A DNA stretch of 64,000 nt from Schlegelella_A sp963778525 (GTDB lineage Bacteria > Pseudomonadota > Gammaproteobacteria > Burkholderiales > Burkholderiaceae_C), in assembly GCA_963778525.1 (NCBI GenBank), contig CAVZUJ010000001.1, forward strand, positions 1 through 64,000. Direction: 5' to 3'. The notes under the pieces were generated by a model. That model saw only the letters and a list, made by a program, of their open reading frames with translations, was not told the DNA's origin and did no database searches. Shown here one piece after another: positions 15,424 to 24,830 of the stretch. The translations under genes were made by a program, and so were the position numbers. Numbering within the stretch: the stretch's first letter is position 1; every line of letters begins with the position of its first letter.

Positions 15424-17825
15424 GTGGAAAAGCCGAATGGACCGCCAGCCGCCAGCGCCGGACAAGCTCCCGGAGCAGCTTGCTGCTCGCCGGGCGCTCC
15501 TTCTTGCGAACTGAAGGATCCCGTATGCGGGATGACGGTCACGGCTCAATCGCGTCACGTGCATCGAATACGAAGGCAAGCCCGTGTATTTCTGCAGTGC
15601 CGGCTGCAAGGCGAAGTTTGCGGCGGACCCTGCCAAGTACCTCGAGCCGTCTGCGACCGCCGCAGCCGCAAGCACGTTCACGGCGTCGAACGCAGCGACG
15701 ACCGCCGAGCCATTGGCAAGCGGAACCCTCTACACCTGCCCGATGCACCCGCAGATACGGCGGGACCATCCAGGCGCCTGTCCGATTTGCGGCATGGCCC
15801 TCGAGCCGGAGATGCCGAGCCTCGACGACGGGGAGAACCCCGAGCTGGTCGACTTCCGGCGGCGCTTCTGGTGGACCCTGCCGCTGACCGTCGTCGTCGC
15901 CGCGCTCGCCATGCTCGGCTCGCGCCTGCACCCGTTCGACATGGCGACCCAGAGCTGGGTCGAGCTGGTGCTGTCGGCGCCGGTCGTTCTCTGGGCCGGA
16001 TGGCCGTTTTTCGTCCGTGGCGCTCAGTCGGTCGTCAACCGCAGTCCCAACATGTGGACGCTGATCGGCCTGGGCACGTCCGCGGCCTTTCTCTACAGCG
16101 TGGTCGCCACCGTCGCACCTGGCGTGTTTCCCGCCTCGTTCGTGTCGATGGGACGTGTTTCCGTCTACTTCGAGGCGGCTGCCGTGATCATCTCCCTCAC
16201 CCTGCTCGGCCAGCTGCTCGAGCTCAGGGCGCGCTCACAGACCTCGGCGGCGATCAAGTCGCTGCTCGGCCTGGCGCCGAAGACGGCGCGGCGCATCGAC
16301 GCCGACGGCACCGAAGAAGACGTGCCGTTGACGCATGTCCACATCGGCGATTCGCTGCGTGTGCGTCCGGGCGAGAGAGTGCCCGTCGACGGCGCTGTGG
16401 TCGAGGGCAGCAGCTCGGTCGATGAGTCGATGCTGACCGGCGAGCCCATGCCGGTCGGCAAGCGGGCCGGCGACAAGTTGATCGGCGCAACGATGAACAC
16501 CAGCGGCGCCCTGGTCATGCGCGCCGAGACGATCGGCGCGAAGACGGTTCTTGCACAGATCGTTCAGATGGTGAGTCAGGCCCAGCGCAGCCGGGCGCCG
16601 ATGCAGCGGATGGCCGACCGGTTCGCGGGCTATTTCGTGGTCACCGTGATCGGCATCGCCGTCCTCACCTTTTTCGCCTGGGGATTGTTCGGGCCACAGC
16701 CGAGCTGGGTCTATGGCCTCATCAATGCCGTGGCCGTGCTCATCATCGCGTGCCCATGCGCGCTCGGCCTCGCGACGCCGATGTCGATCATGGTGGCGAC
16801 CGGGAAGGCGGCGACGCAAGGGATCCTGTTTCGCGATGCCGCGGCGATCGAGAACTTCCGCAAGGTCGACACGCTGATCGTCGACAAGACGGGCACGCTG
16901 ACCGAGGGCAAGCCTGCGTTCGACCGCGTCGTTCCGGCGGCGGGCTATGCCGAAGACGAAGTGCTTCGCCTGGCCGCAAGCATCGACCAGGGCAGCGAAC
17001 ATCCGTTGGCAGCGGCCATCGTTCGCGCCGCCAATGCGACGCGGGCTCAAGCTCGACAAGCCGGATGGTTTCGAGTCGAGCACGGGCATCGGCGTTCGTG
17101 GCACCCTCGCCGGCAAGGCGATCGCGCTCGGAAACACAACGCTCATGAAGGAGGCCGGCGTCTCGTTCGATGCCCTGACGCCGCAGGCCGAAGCACTGCG
17201 CGAGGAAGGCGCCAGCGTCATGTACCTGGCCGTCGACGGTCAGCTGGCAGGCCTGGTGGCGGTGTCCGATCACATCAAGTCGACGACAGCGGAGGCGCTC
17301 GCCGGCCTCAAGGCACTTGGCATTCGCACGGTCATGGCCACGGGAGACGGTCTTACGACGGCCAGGTCGGTGGCAAGGAAGCTGGGCATCGACGAGGTGC
17401 ACGGCGAGGTCAAGCCGGCGGACAAGCTCGCCCTGGTCACTCGCCTGCAAAGCGAGGGGCGGATCGTGGCGATGGCCGGTGACGGCATCAACGACGCCCC
17501 GGCGCTTGCCAAGGCCGATGTCGGCGTGGCGATGGGCACCGGCACCGACGTGGCGATGAACAGCGCCCAGGTGACGCTGGTCAAGGGCGACCTTCGCGGG
17601 ATCGCACAGGCACGGCGCATCTCCGAGCAGACGATCGCCAACATGAAGCAGAACCTGGGCTTCGCCTTCGTCTACAACTCGCTGGGCATTCCTCTGGCCG
17701 CCGGCGTCTTGTACCCACTGACCGGTTGGTTGTTGTCGCCGATGATCGCCGCGCTTGCAATGAGCTTGAGCTCGGCGTCGGTCATCACCAATGCCCTGAG
17801 GCTGAGATCACGGCACACGGCCTAG
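15424..17825 (+). CDS. copA: Copper-type P1B ATPase with N-terminal YHS domain (two frameshifts)
   Basis: Heavy-metal exporting ATPase. N-terminal YHS-type metal domain (DPVCGMTVT ... PVYFCSAGCKAKF), then a second Cys/His element (YTCPMHPQIRRD, CPICGMAL), then the pump core: actuator loop TGEPMPV, metal-binding CPC in ACPCALGLATP, phosphorylation loop DKTGTLTEG, SEHPLA and hinge GDGINDAPALAKADV. The final helices end in MSLSSASVITNALRLR. Frame changes near 15562 (inside the YHS domain) and 17043 (nucleotide-binding domain) are one-base indels. A GTG at 15424 with GGAGAAG upstream is the likely start; a GTG at 15400 is also open. About 800 residues. Driven by the MerR-type promoter. Cu(I) or Ag(I) export is inferred from the CPC motif. 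Confidence 0.88.
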
Positions 17826-17883
17826 AGCGATCGTCAACGCACTCGCCGGACGATGCCGGACGAGCGACCTGTCGATCATTGCC

Positions 17884-18702
17884 TCAGCCGTATGCCGGCG
17901 CCAGACGTCCGCGCACAGCGGCACTGAGCGAATCGACCACGAAGACGAGGAGGAACATGGCGATGAGCAAGGTCGATGCCTGCGCTTCCTGAAAGATCGA
18001 CAAGTGGAAGTAGAGCAGCTGGCCGAGGCCACCCGCACCGACGAAGCCGAGCACGGCCGCCATCCTGATGTTCATCTCGAGCCGGTAAAGCGCGTACGCG
18101 ACGCCTTGCGCCATCACCAATGGCAGAGTCGCGTAGGCGAACGCGGCAATGCGGCCGCTGCCGGCTTCGCGTAAAGCCCGCTCGGGCGACGTGGGTGCGT
18201 TCTCCAGGCTCTCGGCGTAGAGACGGCCGAGCACGCCCGTCGTGTGCAGCGCGAGCGCCAGGGCGCCGGCGAATGGCCCGAGCCCGGCCGCTATCACCAT
18301 CAGCGCCGCCCATACCAGCTCAGGTACGCTGCGGAGGAAGTTGAGGACGAGTCTTGCCGCGAGCCGCGGCGCCAGGCCGAAGCGCCCTGCCGCAGGCAGG
18401 GCCAGCGCGGCTCCCGTCAGCACGGCGAGCAAGGTGCCGACGGCGGCGACGGCAAAAGTCTGCAGCGCGCCCCACGCGGCCTTGGCGACAAATGGCGCCG
18501 AAAGATCCGGCGGAAAGAACTCGCCAATGAACTTCACCATCAGGCGCATCGACTCGCCGCTGAACAACTGGCGATAGTCGACGGCCAGGTACGCGAAGCT
18601 CGCGACCACGGCGGCGAGCACGGCCAGCGCCAGCGCAATGCAAGTCAGGCAGGGGCCCTCGTCGTTGCGCTCGTCGCCGCGCAGGGTCGACGTCGATGTC
18701 AT
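17884..18702 (-). CDS. ABC transporter permease, PhnE type, of the sen locus
   Basis: A 272-residue inner-membrane permease of the phosphonate/phosphite PhnE family with about six helices. The conserved cytoplasmic loop is EALREAGSGRIAAF-like, followed by YRLEMNIRMAAVLGFVGAGG, the usual PhnE signature. Its start overlaps the stop of the preceding permease by four bases (ATGA). It is the last gene of the run senA, binding protein, ATPase, permease, permease. Linked to selenium only by this context. Confidence 0.82.
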   Translation of the reverse strand: MTSTSTLRGDERNDEGPCLTCIALALAVLAAVVASFAYLAVDYRQLFSGESMRLMVKFIGEFFPPDLSAPFVAKAAWGALQTFAVAAVGTLLAVLTGAALALPAAGRFGLAPRLAARLVLNFLRSVPELVWAALMVIAAGLGPFAGALALALHTTGVLGRLYAESLENAPTSPERALREAGSGRIAAFAYATLPLVMAQGVAYALYRLEMNIRMAAVLGFVGAGGLGQLLYFHLSIFQEAQASTLLIAMFLLVFVVDSLSAAVRGRLAPAYG

Positions 18703-19553
18703 GCGAGCACCTTGCGGATGACGTGGCTGATCGCGTCGGCGAGGACGACAAGCGCCAGGAACGTGAGCAGGATGGAGCTTGCTTCTCCGCCGTTCAGCAT
18801 CTTCATGGACTGGTCCATCAGCTGCCCGAGGCCGCCGGCGCCGACGAAGCCCATCACGACCGAGGCGCGCACTGCGCATTCCCAGCGATACACGGTGTAT
18901 GAGGCGAGCTCCTGCGCCGCGCCGGGCACCAGCGCATAGAACAGCGCACCGAGGCGGCCGCTCCCCGCCTCGAGCAGCGCCCGGGCCGCCCGCGTATCGC
19001 CGGACTCGAGGATCTCGGTGTAGACCTTGCCGAGCATGCCTGCGTAGGTCACGGCCAGCGCGAGCACGCCGGCGCCCGGACCGAGGCCGAGGGCACGAAC
19101 GAAGATCAGCGCCCAGACCACTTCCGGAACCGAACGCAAGGCCGTGAGCACCCCGCGCACCAGAGTTCTCACGATCGCACCTCGCAGCGCCCCGGGTCCG
19201 GGTCCGATGCGCCCGACCTCGAGCGGCCGCGCCGCCAGCGCGGCCAGCGGCGTGGCGATGACGAAGGCGAGAGCGATGCCAGCCGTCGCGATCGCGAGGG
19301 TTTGCAGTGTTGCCTTGCCGAGCAGCGCGAGAAAGTCGGGTGCAGTCGATGGCGGGAAGAAGCCCGCGAGAAAATTCCCCATGACCTCCAGGTTGTCGCT
19401 GCCGAAGAGCTGCCATGGATGGAACTGCGCGAGGGCGAGCAATGGCCAGAGAACGACGAGGCCGAGCACAAGCGCCGTCAGCCGACCGCGCGTGGCGGGG
19501 TCGTGCAATGCGCCGGCGGCGATCGGCTCCGAAGGGGGCAGGACGGCGCTCAC
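18699..19553 (-). CDS. ABC transporter permease, PhnE type, of the sen locus
   Basis: A 284-residue paralogue of the next permease: same loop (LLEAGSGRLGALFYALVPG) and YRWECAVRASVVMGFVGAGG. Two different PhnE-like subunits suggest the pore is a heterodimer, with the ATPase and binding protein encoded just upstream on the same strand. It starts 10 bp after the ATPase gene stop. Confidence 0.82.
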   Translation of the reverse strand: MSAVLPPSEPIAAGALHDPATRGRLTALVLGLVVLWPLLALAQFHPWQLFGSDNLEVMGNFLAGFFPPSTAPDFLALLGKATLQTLAIATAGIALAFVIATPLAALAARPLEVGRIGPGPGALRGAIVRTLVRGVLTALRSVPEVVWALIFVRALGLGPGAGVLALAVTYAGMLGKVYTEILESGDTRAARALLEAGSGRLGALFYALVPGAAQELASYTVYRWECAVRASVVMGFVGAGGLGQLMDQSMKMLNGGEASSILLTFLALVVLADAISHVIRKVLA

Positions 19554-19563
19554 GGTCGCCTGC

Positions 19564-20394
19564 TCACTGGCAACCGGGGCGCTTCAGCTTGAGGACCTTG
19601 CCCAAAGGCAGGTCGTCGTGCGCGTCATCGATCCCTTGCGTCGGCAGGATGCGGCCTTCATTGGCGTAGAGGTCGTGCAGCATCGCCGTCGTCACCGCGG
19701 CGGTTGGACGATCGAACACGATCTCGCCGTTCTTCATGCCCACGAGTCGCGGGAACCACTTCAGCGCGAGATCCACGGCGTGCAGCGACGCCACCATCGT
19801 CGCGCGCCGTTCCACGCTCGCCGCGACGAGCGTACCGACGGCTTCGTCGGCGAGCCGGGGATCGAGCGCGGACACGGGTTCGTCCGCCAGGATGATCGCA
19901 GGCTGCTGGTAGAGAACGCGGGCAATGCCGACGCGCTGAAGTTGCCCGCCCGAGAGCCGATCGCATCGATCGAAGACACGATCAGCCAGATCCAGGGGCG
20001 CGAGCGCCGCACGCACGCCGGTGATGTCGCGTGGCACCACGAGCGAAGCCAGCGCCTTCCATGCCGGCCAGGTACCGAGGCGCCCGGCGAGCACGGCGGT
20101 GACGACACGGAGCCGGGGCGGAATGGGTGGGCTCTGGTGCACGACACCGATGCGCGCTCGCAGACGCTGCAGTTCGGTCGCAGAGAGCTGCCAGGGTTCG
20201 ACGCCGGCGACGACGAGTCTGCCTTCGCTCGGCCGAAGCGAGGTGCCGAGGACACGCACGAGGGTCGTCTTGCCGGCGCCAGAGGGCCCGACCACGGCCA
20301 CGCGCTCCCCCGCCGAGAGCGACAGCGAAATCGCGTGCAAGGTGCGGTGCCCGTTCGCATGAACGAAGCTGATCGCGTCGAGCTCGAGGCTCAT
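19564..20394 (-). CDS. ABC transporter ATPase, PhnC type, of the sen locus
   Basis: A 276-residue nucleotide-binding subunit. Walker A is GPSGAGKTT (about residues 36-44), the Q-loop is VVHQSPPIPP, the signature is LSGGQLQRVGIARV, Walker B is AIILADEPVSALD and the switch His is in SLHAVDLAL. The pattern follows PhnC-type importers. It lies 20 bp after the binding-protein gene and 10 bp before the first permease, one operon with senA. Confidence 0.85.
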   Translation of the reverse strand: MSLELDAISFVHANGHRTLHAISLSLSAGERVAVVGPSGAGKTTLVRVLGTSLRPSEGRLVVAGVEPWQLSATELQRLRARIGVVHQSPPIPPRLRVVTAVLAGRLGTWPAWKALASLVVPRDITGVRAALAPLDLADRVFDRCDRLSGGQLQRVGIARVLYQQPAIILADEPVSALDPRLADEAVGTLVAASVERRATMVASLHAVDLALKWFPRLVGMKNGEIVFDRPTAAVTTAMLHDLYANEGRILPTQGIDDAHDDLPLGKVLKLKRPGCQ

Positions 20395-20414
20395 GTCGGC
20401 GACGGCGCGGCGCT

Positions 20415-21284
20415 CTATTTGACGAGACCGGCAGAGCGGGCGGCGGCCTCGATGCCGTCGTAGTTGGAATTCTTCGTCGGGATGAATTTCGAAGCGCGCT
20501 GCAGGTCCATGATCTCTTTCATGTCGGGCTTGCTCGGGTCGAGCGCGAGAAATGCGTCGGTGAGCTTTTTCGTGAGCGCCGGATCGAGCCCCGGGCGCAC
20601 TGTCCAGTTGTAGTCGAAGTAAGGCGGCGTGATGCTGAGGACGCGAACCTTGGCGACATTCGCGTTGTGGCTTTCGATGAGCTTGTCCATCACCGATGCG
20701 TTGAGCACGCCCGCTTCAGCGCGCCCGGCGGCGACGAAAGCGACCGTCGCGTCATGCGCACCTGAAAAAGCCACGGACTTGAAGTCGCGCTCGGGATCGA
20801 TCCCGGCCTGCAAGAGGTAGTAACGCGGCATCAGGCTGCCCGAGGTCGACGACGGCGCGCCGAACGCGAAGGTCTTGCCCTTCAGATCAGCGAGGGTCTT
20901 CGCCGTGCTGTTGACCGGCACGATGAAGCGGCTCGTGAACGTCGCGTCTTCCGCTCGCTGAACGATCGGCACGGCGCCGCCGTTCGTGCGCAGACGTGCC
21001 TGCACGTAGGTGAAGCCACCGAGCCAGGCGAGATCGAGCTTGTTGGTGGCCAGGCCTTCGACGACTGCCGCGTAGTCGGTGACTGGAACGAACTCGACCT
21101 CGAGCCCCGTGGCCTTCTTCAGATAGTCGCCGAGCGGCTTGAACTTGCGCTGCAGCTCGGTGGGCGCTTCGTCGGGAATGGCGGAGACGCGGAGCACGCC
21201 GCCGGACTGGGCCAACGCGGGGTGACCGGTACCGAGCGTCAATAGAAGTGCGGTTGCGGCGATGGCCGAACGAAGAATCGACAT
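20415..21284 (-). CDS. PhnD-type substrate-binding protein, putative selenium oxyanion importer
   Basis: A 289-residue periplasmic binding protein with a signal peptide (MSILRSAIAATALLLTLGTG, then HPALAQ). The mature part follows the PhnD fold: RVSAIPDEAPTELQRKFKPL, AAVVEGLATNKLDLAWLGGF, FGAPSSTSGSLMPRYYL and AFSGAHDATVAFVAAGRAEAG. Proteins of this kind next to senA/senB are often annotated as putative selenate ABC transporter binding proteins. The sequence alone does not tell selenate from selenite, phosphite or another oxyanion. The ATG at 21284 is chosen for the signal peptide; it is 17 bp after senA. Confidence 0.8.
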   Translation of the reverse strand: MSILRSAIAATALLLTLGTGHPALAQSGGVLRVSAIPDEAPTELQRKFKPLGDYLKKATGLEVEFVPVTDYAAVVEGLATNKLDLAWLGGFTYVQARLRTNGGAVPIVQRAEDATFTSRFIVPVNSTAKTLADLKGKTFAFGAPSSTSGSLMPRYYLLQAGIDPERDFKSVAFSGAHDATVAFVAAGRAEAGVLNASVMDKLIESHNANVAKVRVLSITPPYFDYNWTVRPGLDPALTKKLTDAFLALDPSKPDMKEIMDLQRASKFIPTKNSNYDGIEAAARSAGLVK

Positions 21285-21301
21285 GGAGACTCCCGAGAGT
21301 G

Positions 21302-22504
21302 TCAAGAAGCGAGGGCTGCAGTTCGAAACCCGGCGAAGACGTCGCTGCGCTCCGGGGTGAAGAAGTTGCGATAACTCGGATGATGCAGGCGTGCATGTGT
21401 GGCGAACGATCCACCCCGCAACTCACGATGATTTCCGAACCAGGGCAAGGAGTAGTCGCGATAGGGCCCGGCGCGAAATCCGCTGTAGGGGGCAAAGGAG
21501 TCGGCCGTCCATTCCCATACGCCTTGGCCCCACAGGAATCGCGGGTCGCGTGCAGCGCGCTCCCATTCCGCCGCGCTCGGCAGGCGCCGCTTCGCCCAAC
21601 GGCAATAGGCTTGCGCTTCCCAGGCGTTGACGTGAATGACCGGCGCATCGGGATCGAGGGGCAGCCAGCGGTCGAACCAGCGAGTCTGCCAATGGCCCTC
21701 GTCCGCGCGTCGCCAGCGCTCGGGATGCGGGCGCTGTGCATTGGCGCGCCAGACTCCGGCCGCATCGGGCCAGTACTCGGCATTGTCGTAGCCGTCGGCA
21801 TCGACGAAGCGCGCGAACCGGCCGGCCGTGATCGGCGCGGTGTCGATTTCGAAGGGTGCGATGCGCAGCACGGTGGTCGGTAGCTCGTTGTCGAACGAGA
21901 AGCCTGCTGCGTCGTCGGCACGCCCGACCTCGACCAGACCACCCTCGATCTGCAAGGCTTCGCCGGACCGAAATGTCCGAATCGCTTCGAGCCCTGCGGG
22001 CGCAGGCCAGGCCAGCGCAGCGCGCAACCAGGCGAACGCTTCGCCGTGCATGTCTTCGTGAAACAGCGAGAGCCGATGGAAGTAATGATCGGCATCGTCG
22101 ACCGACGACGCGATCACATCGATGCAGGCCTCCAGCTGCTCGTCGAGCATGGCGAGCAGTGATGCGCGCGACGGGAGCTCGGTCTGCCAGCGAGCAGCGT
22201 GCGCGAGACGCGCGGAGTCGAAGACCGCGTCGGGTCCGGCAATGCGGGGCGGCCGTAGGGCATCGATCAAACCATCGGCGCGTAGCGTGTGCGGGCCGCG
22301 CAGGACCCAGAACTCGGCGAACCAGGCCAAGTGCCCGAGTTCCCAGGCAATCGGGTTGATGCCCGGCCGCTGTGGCACGCGCCAGGCATCGTCGCTGACA
22401 TCCAGCACACGCGCCAGCGCCGTCGCACGGCTGTCGCGCATCGCCTCGGCAAGCGCACGACCGGCGAGGCGGCGGTGGACATCGGTCGCTTCCGGACGAG
22501 ACAT
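21302..22504 (-). CDS. senA: SenA, selenoneine synthase (EgtB-like)
   Basis: A 400-residue non-haem iron enzyme of the EgtB/SenA family, which joins a selenosugar to hercynine on the way to selenoneine. N-terminal DinB-like domain with the iron histidines: His58 in GHLAWFAEFW and the HxxxHxE motif HEDMHGE (His149, His153, Glu155). The C-terminal FGE-sulfatase domain includes VIHVNAWEAQAYCRWAKRRL, PSAAEWERAARD, VWEWTADSFAPY and ELRGGSFATHARLHHPSYRN, ending in the DVFAGFR signature. SenA is told from EgtB here by context: a SenB glycosyltransferase and a SelD-like kinase are next door. The ATG at 22504 is favoured over the longer frame to 22651, which would run into senC. Heads the operon with the ABC transporter. 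Confidence 0.88.
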   Translation of the reverse strand: MSRPEATDVHRRLAGRALAEAMRDSRATALARVLDVSDDAWRVPQRPGINPIAWELGHLAWFAEFWVLRGPHTLRADGLIDALRPPRIAGPDAVFDSARLAHAARWQTELPSRASLLAMLDEQLEACIDVIASSVDDADHYFHRLSLFHEDMHGEAFAWLRAALAWPAPAGLEAIRTFRSGEALQIEGGLVEVGRADDAAGFSFDNELPTTVLRIAPFEIDTAPITAGRFARFVDADGYDNAEYWPDAAGVWRANAQRPHPERWRRADEGHWQTRWFDRWLPLDPDAPVIHVNAWEAQAYCRWAKRRLPSAAEWERAARDPRFLWGQGVWEWTADSFAPYSGFRAGPYRDYSLPWFGNHRELRGGSFATHARLHHPSYRNFFTPERSDVFAGFRTAALAS

Positions 22505-22598
22505 CCGATGGAGTGTGCCAGCAGGACGGCATGTGCGCGTCGAGCGCCGCGCCGCCGTGCCTGAGAGAATCGAGCCTTCGACGCTCCGCGAGCTCAGC

Positions 22599-23675
22599 AT
22601 GACCTCCGACACCAACGCCTGCGCCTTGCCCGGCGCCGAGCTGCGCCTCACGAGCTTCTCTCACGGTGGCGGCTGCGGCTGCAAGATCGCGCCCGGGGTG
22701 TTGTCGGAAATTCTCCGCTCGAGCGCCGGCGGCCTCGTGCCGAAGGAATTGCTCGTCGGCATCGAGACCGCCGACGATGCCGCGGTCTACCAGCTCAACG
22801 ACGAGCAGGCGCTGATCGCGACCACCGATTTCTTCATGCCGATCGTCGACGATCCTTTCGACTTCGGCCGCATCGCCGCCACCAATGCCATCAGCGACGT
22901 GTACGCCATGGGCGGCAAGCCGATCATGGCCCTGGCTCTGGTTGCGATGCCCATCGACAAGCTCACGGTCGAGCAGATCGGCCAGGTCATTCGTGGCGGT
23001 GAATCGGTGTGCCGTGCAGCGGGCATCCCGATCGCCGGCGGCCACACGATCGATTCGGTCGAGCCCATCTACGGCCTCGTCGTGATGGGCCTGGTTCATC
23101 CCAAGAAAGTGCGTCGCAACGCCGATGCGAAGGCTGGCGACGTGCTCATACTGGGCAAGCCGATCGGCGTCGGTGTGCTCTCCGCTGCCCTGAAGAAGAA
23201 CGCGCTCGACGCGGATGGCTACCGCCGCCTGATCGAGACGACGACCCAGCTCAACACGCCGGGCATCGCACTGGCCGACATGACCGGCGTGCACGCGATC
23301 ACCGACGTCACCGGCTTCGGCCTGGCCGGGCACGCGCTCGAGATGGCGCGGGGTGCCGGGATGCGTGTGGAGATCGCGTGGTCGAAGGTGCCCTTGCTCG
23401 ACGGAGTCGCCGTGATGGCGCGCGACCGCTTCGTGACGGGTGCGTCAGCACGGAATTGGACCGGCTACGGGCACGAGGTCGAGCTTGATCCGACCCTGCC
23501 GATCGAAGTGCGCGACCTTCTGACCGATCCGCAGACCTCGGGCGGCCTGCTCGTAAGCTGCGATGCTTCGGTTGCGGCGAACGTCATCACCCTCTTCCGT
23601 GCCGAGGGGTTCGCATCCGCAGCGGCTATCGGCTCGGTATCGACAGGGGCAGCCGGCCTGCGAATCGTGCCCTGA
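22599..23675 (+). CDS. senC: SenC/SelD, selenophosphate synthetase
   Basis: A 358-residue enzyme making selenophosphate from selenide and ATP. The N-terminal loop SHGGGCGCKIAPGVL has Cys26 where E. coli SelD has its catalytic Cys17, and Lys29 as the catalytic lysine. IETADDAAVYQL, ATTDFFMPIVDDPFDFGRIA and ATNAISDVYAMGGKPIMALA carry the metal- and ATP-binding aspartates, and GHTIDSVEPIYGLVVMG follows the family pattern. It uses Cys, not selenocysteine. Divergent from senA (94 bp between starts) and followed by senB, so it is the selenium donor of the selenoneine pathway; it could also serve general selenium metabolism. Confidence 0.9.
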   Translation: MTSDTNACALPGAELRLTSFSHGGGCGCKIAPGVLSEILRSSAGGLVPKELLVGIETADDAAVYQLNDEQALIATTDFFMPIVDDPFDFGRIAATNAISDVYAMGGKPIMALALVAMPIDKLTVEQIGQVIRGGESVCRAAGIPIAGGHTIDSVEPIYGLVVMGLVHPKKVRRNADAKAGDVLILGKPIGVGVLSAALKKNALDADGYRRLIETTTQLNTPGIALADMTGVHAITDVTGFGLAGHALEMARGAGMRVEIAWSKVPLLDGVAVMARDRFVTGASARNWTGYGHEVELDPTLPIEVRDLLTDPQTSGGLLVSCDASVAANVITLFRAEGFASAAAIGSVSTGAAGLRIVP

Positions 23676-23711
23676 CGACACCGACGGACTGCACGTACCG
23701 GTTGGGATGCA

Positions 23712-24671
23712 GTGCGGCGAGCCTCGATCTGCATCGTCACGCCGGCGCTGGCGAATGCACACAACGGAAACTGGCAGACGGCGAAACGCTGGGCGGACAT
23801 GCTGGCGGCCAGCTATCGCGTCGAGCTGACCGATCGATGGGTGGACAGGGAAGCCGCCGTCCTGATCGCCCTGCACGCACGTCGCTCTGCGGACTCGGTC
23901 CGACGCTGGTCGAAGGACATGCCTGGCCGGCCGATCGTCGTCGTCCTCACGGGCACCGACCTGTATCGCGACGTCCATGTCGATGCGGACGCCCAGGAAT
24001 CCCTGCGCCTTGCCGATCGCCTGATCGTCTTGCAGGAGCGAGGCATCGATGCGCTACCGCCGCAACATCGCGCCAAGGCGCTGGTCTGCTTTCAGTCCAC
24101 ACCGAAGCAAGAGTCGCTGCCGAAAACGCCTCGGCACCTCCGGGCTCTGATGGTCGGACACCTCCGCGCCGAAAAGGATCCGGACACTTTTTTCGGTGCG
24201 GCCAGGGCGCTCGCCGGTCGTGCGGACATCTTTCTCGATCATGTCGGCGTGGCACTTGACGAAGAGTGGGCCCTGAAGGCACGCGCCACTGAAGAGTCGT
24301 GCCCACGCTATCGCTGGCTGGGTCTGCTTTCCCACGGAGTGACACGCGGCCGCATACGTCAGGCCCACGTTCTCGTCCATCCGAGCCGGATCGAAGGCGG
24401 CGCTCATGTCGTGATGGAAGCGGTGCGAAGCGGAACGCCTGTCCTCGCCGCCCGGGTCCCCGGCAATGTCGGAATGCTGGGGCAAGACTACAAGGGGTAC
24501 TTCGAAGCGGGTGACGTCGAGGCCTTGACCGACCTGCTGCGTCAGTGCCGAGACGACCCGCCGCTGTTGTCCGAGCTGAATCGGATGTGCGCTGCGCGCT
24601 CCCCACTCTTCGAACCGGCCCGGGAAAAGGCGGCGCTGCTTTCCGTTTTGCAGGAGCTGGCCGCCCATTGA
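23712..24671 (+). CDS. senB: SenB, selenosugar synthase (GT4-like)
   Basis: A 319-residue glycosyltransferase-B-fold protein, proposed to make the selenium-carbon bond of a selenosugar from selenophosphate and a UDP sugar. The N-terminal half opens ICIVTPALANAHNGNWQTAK and includes PIVVVLTGTDLYRDV. The donor half has LRALMVGHLRAEKDPDTFF, YRWLGLLSHGVTRGRIRQAH and the GT4 glutamate motif VHPSRIEGGAHVVMEAVRSG TPVLA. A GTG at 23712 is the likely start, 36 bp behind senC. Assigned as SenB rather than a generic glycosyltransferase because of senA and senC beside it. Confidence 0.87.
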   Translation: MRRASICIVTPALANAHNGNWQTAKRWADMLAASYRVELTDRWVDREAAVLIALHARRSADSVRRWSKDMPGRPIVVVLTGTDLYRDVHVDADAQESLRLADRLIVLQERGIDALPPQHRAKALVCFQSTPKQESLPKTPRHLRALMVGHLRAEKDPDTFFGAARALAGRADIFLDHVGVALDEEWALKARATEESCPRYRWLGLLSHGVTRGRIRQAHVLVHPSRIEGGAHVVMEAVRSGTPVLAARVPGNVGMLGQDYKGYFEAGDVEALTDLLRQCRDDPPLLSELNRMCAARSPLFEPAREKAALLSVLQELAAH

Positions 24672-24830
24672 CGACGCTCGGAAGCAGTAGCGGACATCTG
24701 CTGGCGCACAAGAGACCGCTCCCTCGCCATCGGCAGCGCAGGCTGAGCAGGGTGGCCAGCGGGACAAGCCGAGCTCGGATGCGAATGCTGGGCAGGGATT
24801 AGCATCGCCCGTCATCCAAACGGGGGCAGA

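Noticed and set aside
22599..23675. Selenocysteine in SenC/SelD
   Set aside because: The catalytic codon is TGC (Cys26), not TGA, so no selenocysteine insertion is needed here.
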